This document shows, piece after piece, positions 1 through 5,993 of a stretch of DNA of 10,960 nt. Below the pieces are notes generated by a model. The model had not been told where the DNA came from. It made no database searches and saw only the letters and a program-made list of their open reading frames with translations. Origin of the DNA: Atopobium sp. UBA2090 (GTDB lineage: Bacteria; Actinomycetota; Coriobacteriia; Coriobacteriales; Atopobiaceae); the NCBI GenBank assembly GCA_002331575.1, contig DCZG01000048.1, forward strand, positions 1-10,960, given 5' to 3'. The stretch's first letter is position 1. Each line of letters starts with the position of its first letter. The position numbers and the translations under genes were made by a program.

Positions 1-587
1 ACACGATCGAGCACGGCGCCCACATGACGCCCGAGATCATCGAGCTCTTCCACCACAACGGCGTGGGCCTCTCCTCGAGCCTCACGACCACGATCTCGCC
101 TGCCATCCCGCTCGCGCGCATGGACCGCGAGAAGACGCACTCCTCGGAGGTCGTCAAGCTCAACGCCGACGTCGTGTTCCGCGGCATCGTCGATGCCTCC
201 AAGCAGGCACTCGAGGCGGGCATCCCCGTCGGTCTCGGCACGGACTCCGGCTGCCCCTACATCACCCACTACGACTTCTGGCGCGAGCTCGTGTACTTCC
301 ATGAGCTCGTGGGCGCCTCGACCACGATGACGCTGCACACCGCGACGCTCGGCAACGCACGTCTCCTCCACGTCGGCGACGTCACCGGGTCGGTCGAGAC
401 GGGCAAGTCCGCTGACCTCATCGTCGTGGCGGGCAACCCCCTCGACAATCTCGACGTTCTGCGCAACGTCGAGCAGGTCATGATGGCGGGAAGGCTCATC
501 GCGCATCCGAAGGCCAAGCACCTGCGAGAACTCGACGCCGACCTCGACGAGATTCTGCACATCAAGCTCGACGAGGACGAATCCTAG
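1..587 (+). CDS. Amidohydrolase family protein, C-terminal part (5' end outside window)
   Basis: The reading frame is already open at the left edge: codons from position 3 read TIEHGAHMTPEII, so the ATG at 24 is internal and the true start lies upstream. The fragment covers roughly the second half of an imidazolonepropionase/prolidase-like metal-dependent amidohydrolase. Visible family marks are the IEHG motif with its probable metal-binding His, the VGLGTDSG motif near position 230 whose Asp is the usual catalytic and metal-associated residue, and the C-terminal strand pattern SVETGKSADLIVVAGNPL followed by VMMAGRLI, which rebuilds the small beta-sandwich typical of the family. No signal peptide can be judged. 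The substrate cannot be told from this part; related proteins hydrolyse cyclic amides, dipeptides or other C-N bonds. It ends with TAG at 585-587 and no clear U-tracted terminator follows, only a weak 5-bp stem at 637-651. Family assignment is firm, specificity unknown. Confidence 0.9.
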   Translation, partial: TIEHGAHMTPEIIELFHHNGVGLSSSLTTTISPAIPLARMDREKTHSSEVVKLNADVVFRGIVDASKQALEAGIPVGLGTDSGCPYITHYDFWRELVYFHELVGASTTMTLHTATLGNARLLHVGDVTGSVETGKSADLIVVAGNPLDNLDVLRNVEQVMMAGRLIAHPKAKHLRELDADLDEILHIKLDEDES

Positions 588-658
588 TCCAAGGCGCTCG
601 CGTCTCTTCTCACAACCAAAGCTCTCGACGGCCACTCCAGAATCTCTCTGGTCATCCC

Positions 659-689
659 TTGACCATGACGTTACGTCATGGTTTACGCT
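659..689 (+). promoter_or_regulatory. Putative MerR-family promoter/operator with 19-bp spacer
   Basis: TTGACC (659-664, five of six to the -35 consensus) and TACGCT (684-689, three of six to the -10 consensus, keeping the TA and final T) are separated by exactly 19 bp. A perfect palindrome, ACCATGACGT, one central T, then ACGTCATGGT (662-682), fills the spacer. MerR-family activators typically bind a dyad in an over-long 19-20 bp spacer and untwist it. The gene downstream encodes such a regulator, so autoregulation is inferred. The start of transcription would fall near 696, leaving a leader of about 209 nt. The -10 match is weak, and the dyad could instead be only an operator or an RNA hairpin. 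Confidence 0.6.
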
Positions 690-739
690 GGTCTCGTCAC
701 TTGAATTCTCGCAGCACGCGCAATGCCAGCGGACACGAT

Positions 740-876
740 TTTGTGTCACACGATAGGTTTTTGTACACGAACGTATCGTGCGACACAAATCTTGGCTTCA
801 AGTGTGTCGCACGATAGGATTCCGTACGCAAACCTATCGCACGACACAAATCTGCGTTGCAGCTGTATCGCACAGG
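740..876. repeat. 61-nt tandem array of palindromic units (2 full, 1 truncated)
   Basis: Unit 1 (740-789) has arms TTTGTGTCACACGATAGG (740-757) and CGTATCGTGCGACACAAA (772-789), pairing at 16 of 18 positions around a 14-nt loop. Unit 2 (801-850) has arms 801-818 and 833-850, pairing at 14 of 18. The units are in register at a period of 61: TGTGTC[A/G]CACGATAGG occurs at 742 and 803, and CGACACAAATCT is identical at 781-792 and 842-853. A third left arm, TGTATCGCAC, appears at 864-873, again exactly 61 nt on, and then degenerates. The loops share GTAC[A/G]C[G/A]AAC. No T-tract follows, so these are not ordinary terminators. Possible identities are a dispersed REP/MITE-like repeat, an operator array or a leader RNA structure. 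Confidence 0.9.
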
Positions 877-892
877 TCTCGTCAGAGAATAC

Positions 893-897
893 GGAGG
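893..897 (+). promoter_or_regulatory. Ribosome binding site deciding the MerR start
   Basis: GGAGG, extended by GGG, lies 7 nt before GTG at 905. It selects this GTG over the in-frame ATG at 857, which has no such site and would add 16 residues encoded by the end of the repeat region. Confidence 0.85.
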
Positions 898-904
898 GGG
901 CCAC

Positions 905-1675
905 GTGAACACGGCCAGGACCTACACCACGAAGCAGCTGGCGGACCTCGCCGGGGTGAGCGTGCGCGCGCTGCACCACTACGACGAGATAGGCCTTCTC
1001 CACCCGAAGCGCAGGGAGAACGACTATCGCGCCTACGGTCCCGACGAGGTGAACCGCCTGCAGCTGATTCTCGTCTACCGCGCGTCGGGCATGAAGCTGG
1101 CCGAGATTGGCCGCTGCATCGACGAGGGCGGTCTTGTGCACGACCAGCTCGTCAGACAGCGCGAGCGTCTGATGGGTGAGCGGGAGAGACTCGACGGGGT
1201 GATTGCGACGGTCGACAGGACGATCGCCGATCTTGAGGGGAGCACAGCGATGAGGGACGACGAGAAGTTCGAGGGCTTCAAGAGAGGTCTCGTGGACGAG
1301 AACGAGCGAAAGTACGGGAGCGAAGTCCGTGAGAGATACGGGAACGCAGCGGCGGATGAGGCCAACGAGAGGGTTCTGGGCATGACGCGCGAGCAGTACG
1401 ACCAGACCGTCTCCCTTGAGGCAGATATCAAGGAGGCACTCGCCACTGCCATGGCAACGGGCGATCCCACCGGCTCTGAGGCGGCCCGGCTCTGCGATCT
1501 CCACCGCCGGTGGCTGTGCCGCTTCTGGGGAGAGAGCGCCTACAGCAGGGCGGCACACGCGGGGCTCGCCGAGATATACCTCGCGGACAACCGCTTCAGG
1601 GCGTACTACGACGCCGTCGCTCCTGGAGCGACGCAGTTCCTCCACGACGCGATTCTCGCTTACTGCGCGGAGTAA
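905..1675 (+). CDS. MerR-family transcriptional regulator with TipAS ligand-binding domain
   Basis: 256 residues from GTG 905, close to the length of the TipAL family. Residues 5-75 form a MerR winged helix-turn-helix (YTTKQLADLAGVSVRALHHYDEIGLL, then RENDYRAYGPDEVNRLQLI). Residues about 76-112 are a charged helix rich in R, E and L (RQRERLMGERERLDG), the dimer coiled coil. Residues about 120-256 match the TipAS antibiotic-recognition fold, with HRRWLCRFW, LAEIYLADNRFRAYYD and APGATQFLHDAI. TipAL-type proteins bind thiopeptides or other bulky antibiotics and then activate promoters; many also turn on their own gene. The ligand here cannot be read from sequence. A MerR-type dyad promoter lies about 215 nt upstream, with the repeat array between. 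No efflux pump or other obvious target gene adjoins it: the next gene is a convergent glycosidase 16 nt past the stop. Family call is firm. Confidence 0.93.
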   Translation: MNTARTYTTKQLADLAGVSVRALHHYDEIGLLHPKRRENDYRAYGPDEVNRLQLILVYRASGMKLAEIGRCIDEGGLVHDQLVRQRERLMGERERLDGVIATVDRTIADLEGSTAMRDDEKFEGFKRGLVDENERKYGSEVRERYGNAAADEANERVLGMTREQYDQTVSLEADIKEALATAMATGDPTGSEAARLCDLHRRWLCRFWGESAYSRAAHAGLAEIYLADNRFRAYYDAVAPGATQFLHDAILAYCAE

Positions 1676-1691
1676 GGCACGCAGAGCGTCA

Positions 1692-3272
1692 TCAGCCCCG
1701 CGAGATGTCATCGACGTCCTTCAGCACGAAGCCCTTCAGGTCGAGCGACCCCGACCCCCGATAGCGGAGGAACAGAGGGCGCACGCCGTCGGGTACGCTC
1801 ACGCAGCCGGACACCTCCCGCCATGAGCTGCTCGGCTCGAGCGAGAGCGAGACCACCCCGCTCGGCTCGCCCTCCTCGCTCGCGAGCACCTCGATGACCC
1901 CATCTGCGTCCCCTCTGCAGCAGAGGGTGATCTCGCGAAGGTCGCGGAACGCGAAGGAACGGTAGCCCACGACGGCGCCGTCACGAAGGTTAGCCACGTA
2001 CTGGATGGGATCGACCCCGTCTCGAGCCATGTTCTCCTCGGTTGGATCGAGATCGGGAACGTCCTGGGTGAGGTAGGGGTAGCGCTCGTCGAGCGCCGCC
2101 GGCCCAACCGGCGCGGCACCGTCCGCACTCGAGAGATGGCAGCACGCGTAGGCGGGGTAGAAGCCACGTCCGGCGAGAGGCCCCTTAGACAAGCCGCAGG
2201 AGCTGACCTCGACCTGGGCGATTCTGCCGGTCTCGTCGAGGAATACCTTCTCGGCGCAGGCCTGTCTGCTGCAGTCAGTGCGATTGGTCTGGCGGTGGTA
2301 GAAGACGTACCACTGGCCGTCGATGAGCTCGATGCCGCCGTGTGTGTTGCCGACCGGGTTCTCGGACTTCTCCTGCGTACGTCCCGCGTAGCCGACGTTT
2401 CCGATGTCGACGATCGTTCCCCCAAAGCGGAAGCCCTGGTCCGGCCTGTCGCTCACCGCATAGCAGAGCTCCTGGCTTCTCACCGACGAGTAGGTGAGGT
2501 AATAGGCATCCCCCACCCTTCGAATCGAGCTGGCCTCGTAGAACTCGTGTCCTTCGAATCCTGTTCCCGCACTCGTGAAGACCGAAGGCAAAAGACGGCG
2601 ACAGGTGCCCTCGCGTACGGTCACCATATCCGGTTCGACCTCCATGACCTGGCTTCCCATGGGCAGGTCGCGAAGGTCTTCGCGGGCGAACATGGGGGCA
2701 CTGCCGGAATAGAGATATGCCTTGCCGTCATCATCGACGAAGACCGACGGGTCGAACTGCGCGAGGTCGCCATCGCGGTCGCCAAGGGGGATGCCGTCAG
2801 CATGACACACCAAGCCGAGAAACTCATAGGCTCCCGCCGGCTCGTCGCATACCGCGACGCCGACCTCGGGCATTCGCCAGTCGAGACAGTAGTAGAGGTA
2901 GTAGCGACCGTCCGATCCCCGGGCGACGTCCGGAGCCCAGAGCTGATGCATGCCCGGAAGGTCGAGCTCGGTGATGCCATGACGGATGCGCTCGAGGATA
3001 CCCTCGTCAAGATCGTTGACGTCATCGGAGGCGATGCGTGCGTCGGGGTTTCGGGGGTCCTGGTCCTTGCGGAAGATGACCCCCTCATAGCGCCAGTCAG
3101 AGAGGTCGTGGACGTCTGCCGACCATGAGACGTAGTCGTTCAGGCAGTACAGAGCGCCGTTGAAGCGGTCGTGGCTCCCAAAGAGGTAGACGCGACCACC
3201 GAAGGCGTGCGCCTCTCCGTCGGGAACGTACTCGAACGATGGAAGATAGGGATTGAGTTCCTGTCGTGTCAT
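1692..3272 (-). CDS. Glycoside hydrolase family 43 enzyme with C-terminal CBM6-like module
   Basis: 526 residues from ATG 3272. The five-bladed propeller catalytic part (about 1-370) shows the three expected GH43 acids: Asp18 in YVPDGEAHAF (general base), Asp174 in FDPSVFVDDDG (pKa modulator) and Glu246 in FYEASSIRR (general acid), plus HQLWAPDV at 109-116 and the NTHGG motif further on. The last roughly 100 residues (YRSFAFRDLREITL, then GVIEVLAS, SSSWREVSG, FLRYRGSGSLDLKGFVL) have the spacing of a CBM6-type beta-sandwich. GH43 enzymes release arabinose or xylose from plant arabinoxylan or arabinan side chains; which of these cannot be decided here. No signal peptide or membrane segment is present, so it probably acts in the cytoplasm on imported oligosaccharides. 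It follows the GNAT gene by 51 nt and is probably cotranscribed with it. Its stop lies 16 nt from that of the MerR gene. Family firm, CBM call moderate. Confidence 0.92.
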   Translation of the reverse strand: MTRQELNPYLPSFEYVPDGEAHAFGGRVYLFGSHDRFNGALYCLNDYVSWSADVHDLSDWRYEGVIFRKDQDPRNPDARIASDDVNDLDEGILERIRHGITELDLPGMHQLWAPDVARGSDGRYYLYYCLDWRMPEVGVAVCDEPAGAYEFLGLVCHADGIPLGDRDGDLAQFDPSVFVDDDGKAYLYSGSAPMFAREDLRDLPMGSQVMEVEPDMVTVREGTCRRLLPSVFTSAGTGFEGHEFYEASSIRRVGDAYYLTYSSVRSQELCYAVSDRPDQGFRFGGTIVDIGNVGYAGRTQEKSENPVGNTHGGIELIDGQWYVFYHRQTNRTDCSRQACAEKVFLDETGRIAQVEVSSCGLSKGPLAGRGFYPAYACCHLSSADGAAPVGPAALDERYPYLTQDVPDLDPTEENMARDGVDPIQYVANLRDGAVVGYRSFAFRDLREITLCCRGDADGVIEVLASEEGEPSGVVSLSLEPSSSWREVSGCVSVPDGVRPLFLRYRGSGSLDLKGFVLKDVDDISRG

Positions 3273-3277
3273 GAGAG

Positions 3278-3282
3278 CCTCC
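3278..3282 (-). promoter_or_regulatory. Ribosome binding site deciding the GH43 start
   Basis: On the minus strand GGAGG lies 5 nt before ATG 3272. The longer alternative, TTG at 3284, overlaps this site and has no strong site of its own, so the ATG is preferred. Confidence 0.8.
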
Positions 3283-3323
3283 AATGAGCTCTTCGCGATG
3301 ATGTGGGACGAAGACCCCCGTCG

Positions 3324-3890
3324 TCACCGGGCGTCGTCGGACAGATCCTTGAGATAGAAGACGGTGTCTATTCCCTCGCAACGGTCGTCACTGATGCGCG
3401 CGAGCTCCCGGTACCCGAGTGACTGCAGGAGGGTCATCTGGGCGGCGTTCGTCGACCAGGTCCTGACGGAGAGGTACCTCGAGGACGCATCACGCTCCAG
3501 ATGACGGTAGAGGTCGGTCGCGACTCCGTGAAGGCGTCGTTCGGGGGCGACGCAGATGGTCGTGACGTAGGTGGTCACGAGACGCTCCTCCCCGCGCATG
3601 ACGGGATAGTCCTCGATGAAGCTGAGGAAGGCGACGACGCGACCGTCCGAGAGGGCGAGCACGAACGGCTGGTGAGACAGCTCCGAGAAGTACTCTCCGG
3701 GTCGATTGTCCCGTTCCTCGAGACCGCGCAAGTCGGCCTGATGGGTGGACGTGCGCGTGGAGAGGGGCGGCACGAACTCGCTGCCGCAGCTCTCGAGAAG
3801 ACGCCGCACCTCGACGGCGTGAGGCTCACGGAGCGCGATTTCGAAGACGTACTCGAGCGAGGGCGTTTCTCTGGGGCGAGAGGTCTCCAT
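3324..3890 (-). CDS. GNAT-family N-acetyltransferase
   Basis: 188 residues from ATG 3890, which has AAGGAAGGG 5 nt upstream on the minus strand (3896-3904). Upstream in-frame residues are not needed. Residues about 72-95 form the central strands (PFVLALSDGRVVAFLSFIED). Motif A follows at about 108-126, TTICVAPERRLHGVATDLY, with the R-R-L-H-G-V-A loop that binds the acetyl-CoA pyrophosphate. Motif B is at about 145-163 (RTWSTNAAQMTLLQSLGYREL), with the usual N-x-x-x-x-x-L-x-x-x-G-Y ending. The fold therefore transfers an acetyl group from acetyl-CoA to an amine; the acceptor is unknown. It is soluble and cytoplasmic. It is the first gene of a probable two-gene unit with the GH43 enzyme, but nothing shows that the two act on the same compound. 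It diverges from glgB. Confidence 0.88.
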   Translation of the reverse strand: METSRPRETPSLEYVFEIALREPHAVEVRRLLESCGSEFVPPLSTRTSTHQADLRGLEERDNRPGEYFSELSHQPFVLALSDGRVVAFLSFIEDYPVMRGEERLVTTYVTTICVAPERRLHGVATDLYRHLERDASSRYLSVRTWSTNAAQMTLLQSLGYRELARISDDRCEGIDTVFYLKDLSDDAR

Positions 3891-4149
3891 CGGCACCCTT
3901 CCTTCACTCCGGTACGGACCTGACCAGCACGGCACATCCTACTCCTTCTCAACGAGCGCACGTGAGCGCCTTCACCTGCATCCGCGACAGCCCTCGGCTC
4001 CCGGCGCTCTCCCCCGTACGGGAAAAAACCGCGGCCATCCATCGCATCGGACGCGACCACGCCCCCGAACATGCCATCATGGATAAGTTATGGCTGGCAA
4101 ACTCAGCAGGGAACCAGACGAGATGACGAGCAAGCGGAGGCATGCCGCG
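3891..4149. other. Divergent intergenic region between GNAT and glgB
   Basis: About 260 bases separate the chosen starts and must hold two outward promoters, but I cannot name either with confidence. A TTGAGA hexamer on the minus strand near 3950 lacks a good partner. A CCCGTACGGG palindrome (4013-4022) followed by an A-run is too short to call. Longer in-frame glgB starts at 4090 and 4123 fall in this stretch. Confidence 0.5.
4136..4140 (+). promoter_or_regulatory. Ribosome binding site supporting the glgB start at 4150
   Basis: GGAGG lies 9 nt before ATG 4150. The earlier in-frame ATGs at 4090 and 4123 have only weak purine runs ahead of them (GGATAA, and none clear). Confidence 0.65.
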
Positions 4150-5979
4150 ATGGACATGGACATCCAGCGTTTCTACCAGGGCAACTCATTCGACGCGCAC
4201 GAGCAGCTCGGCGCGCACATCGTTCCCACGGGCACGGTGTTTCGCACCTTCGCGCCCGCGGCAGCGGGCATCACCATCCTGCGGAACGGCTTCGAGACGC
4301 CCATGAGTCACATCGCAGACGGAAACTTCTGGGAGGGCTACGTCGAGGGAGCACGCCCTGGCGACGCCTACGAGTATCGCATCTACACCCGCGACGGCGG
4401 TCACGTCGACCACTGCGACCCCTATGGCTTCGGCATGGAACTGAGACCAGCCCACAAGTCGATTATCCGAGGCACGAGCACCTATGCGTTCCACGATCAG
4501 GACTGGATGGCAGCCCGCACGCCGCGCATCGGCGAGGCGCTCAACATCTACGAGCTGCATGCGGGCTCGTGGCGCAAACGCAGGGACGGCGCGGTCGATC
4601 CCGACAAGGACGGCGGCGCGTCGCGCATCGTCGACCCTGCCGATTGGTACAGCTACGACGAGCTCGCGGACCCCCTCATCGACCACCTCTCGAAGAGCGG
4701 TTACAACTACGTTGAGTTCATGCCGCTCGCGGAGCACCCCGTCGACCAGAGCTGGGGCTACCAGGACACGGGCTTCTTCTCCCCCACCAGTCGATTTGGC
4801 ACGGCAGATCAGCTCAAGGCCCTCGTCGACCGATTGCACCTGGCTGGCATCGGCGTCATTCTCGACTTCGTCCCCGTGCACTTTGCCATGGACGGCTACG
4901 CGCTCCGTGACTACGACGGGACGGCGCTCTTCGAGTACCCCAACGACGCGGTCGGCGTCTCGGAGTGGGGCAGCTGCAACTTCATGCACTCGCGCGGCGA
5001 GACGCGCTCCTTCCTGCAGTCGTGCGCGCACTACTGGCTGAGCGAGTACCACTTTGACGGGCTGCGCATGGACGCCATCAGCCGCATCATCTACTGGCAG
5101 GGCGACGAGGCGCGCGGGGTCAACGCCAACGCCGTCGACTTCATCAAGACCATGAACTCCGGTCTCAAGAAGCTCGATCCCGGATGCATCCTCGCCGCGG
5201 AGGACTCGACGAACTTCGCGGGGACCACCAGACCCGTCAGCGAGGGTGGCCTCGGTTTCGACTACAAGTGGGATATGGGATGGATGAACGACACCCTCGA
5301 CTACTTCAAGAAGACGCCTGACGAGCGTCGTGACAACTACCACAAGCTCACGTTCTCCATGATGTACTACCCCAACGAGCGCTACCTGCTGCCCTTCTCG
5401 CACGACGAGAACGTGCACGGCAAGGCGACGGTCTTCAACAAGATGTGGGGCGACTACGAGGGCAAGTTCCCCCAGGCGCGCGCCCTCTACCTCTACATGA
5501 CGGCGCATCCCGGCAAGAAGCTCAACTTCATGGGAGGCGAGATTGCCCAGGTGCGCGAGTGGGACGAGACGCGACAGCAGGACTGGGACCTTCTCGCCTA
5601 TCCCGACCACGACGCGTTCTACCGCTACATGTGCGAGCTCAACAAGACCTACCTCGCCCATGCCGCGCTCTGGGCGTGGGACTACTACGACCGGGGCTTC
5701 TCGTGGCTCGACTGTCATGAGGAGGGGCGCTGCATCTATGCGATCGAGCGGACCGACGGCAACGAACGCCTGGTGACAGTCCTCAATCTGGGCGGAGACG
5801 ACCAGGAAGGCTACAAGGTCGCCATACCGGGTGCCCATGGCGCGCGCGTCCTTCTCGACACCGACTCGAAGCGCTTCGGCGGGTCGACGCCGGAGGGGGC
5901 GACGAGGGCGTCGCTCTCGGACGGCATCCTCACCTGCTCGCTTCCGCGCTTCTCGGGGATGCTCCTCTCCCTGGAGTGA
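4150..5979 (+). CDS. glgB: 1,4-alpha-glucan (glycogen) branching enzyme, GH13, short form
   Basis: 609 residues from ATG 4150. It cuts alpha-1,4 glucan chains and rejoins them through alpha-1,6 bonds to branch glycogen in the cytoplasm. An N-terminal CBM48-like sandwich (about 15-120, GTVFRTFAPAA then GDAYEYRI) leads into the GH13 barrel. Conserved region I is DFVPVH (Asp239, His244). Region II is DGLRMDA, with the nucleophile Asp308. Region III is AAEDST, with the acid/base Glu351. Region IV is FSHDENVHGK, with the stabiliser Asp419. NIYELHAGSW and WGYQDTGFFSPTSRFG are typical of branching enzymes. A beta-sandwich ends the protein (LVTVLNLGG to GMLLSLE). It lacks the extra N1 domain of the 728-residue E. 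coli enzyme. It stands alone here, without other glg genes, and its stop is 14 nt from that of the convergent GT-C gene. Starts at 4123 or 4090 would add 9 or 20 residues. Confidence 0.93.
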   Translation: MDMDIQRFYQGNSFDAHEQLGAHIVPTGTVFRTFAPAAAGITILRNGFETPMSHIADGNFWEGYVEGARPGDAYEYRIYTRDGGHVDHCDPYGFGMELRPAHKSIIRGTSTYAFHDQDWMAARTPRIGEALNIYELHAGSWRKRRDGAVDPDKDGGASRIVDPADWYSYDELADPLIDHLSKSGYNYVEFMPLAEHPVDQSWGYQDTGFFSPTSRFGTADQLKALVDRLHLAGIGVILDFVPVHFAMDGYALRDYDGTALFEYPNDAVGVSEWGSCNFMHSRGETRSFLQSCAHYWLSEYHFDGLRMDAISRIIYWQGDEARGVNANAVDFIKTMNSGLKKLDPGCILAAEDSTNFAGTTRPVSEGGLGFDYKWDMGWMNDTLDYFKKTPDERRDNYHKLTFSMMYYPNERYLLPFSHDENVHGKATVFNKMWGDYEGKFPQARALYLYMTAHPGKKLNFMGGEIAQVREWDETRQQDWDLLAYPDHDAFYRYMCELNKTYLAHAALWAWDYYDRGFSWLDCHEEGRCIYAIERTDGNERLVTVLNLGGDDQEGYKVAIPGAHGARVLLDTDSKRFGGSTPEGATRASLSDGILTCSLPRFSGMLLSLE

Positions 5980-5993
5980 TTCGGCGAGGAGTC

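Larger units (their letters stand above)
588..904. other. Intergenic region with MerR-type promoter and tandem hairpin array
   Basis: This 317-base gap has no convincing gene. It contains three layers: a weak stem (637-641 with 647-651) after the amidohydrolase; a palindrome at 662-682 embedded between promoter-like boxes; and a 61-nt tandem repeat of imperfect palindromes from 740 to about 876, followed by the ribosome binding site of the MerR gene. Short ORFs can be read through it on both strands, but the 61-nt period is not a multiple of three, so successive copies are read in different frames. That argues against coding. Confidence 0.85.

Noticed and set aside
637..651. CCAGA/TCTGG stem after the amidohydrolase as a terminator
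   Set aside because: The stem is only 5 bp with no following T-run, too weak to call.
723..908. A short plus-strand ORF through the 61-nt repeats giving SHDR- and SHDTN-like peptides
   Set aside because: The repeat period shifts frame at each copy, so the peptide is not itself repeated, and no ribosome binding site precedes it.
746..1711. A 321-codon minus-strand frame covering the MerR gene and the repeat array
   Set aside because: It runs through non-coding palindromes and is antisense to the TipAS gene; no motif and no ribosome binding site are evident.
2136..3128. A 330-codon plus-strand frame inside the GH43 gene
   Set aside because: It is the complement of a gene with all catalytic residues in place; the composition is shadow-like.
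4186..5838. A 550-codon open frame on the minus strand opposite glgB
   Set aside because: It is the antisense shadow of a well-supported GH13 gene. Its translation is rich in V, R, E and L with no domain, and such frames are common in GC-rich coding DNA.
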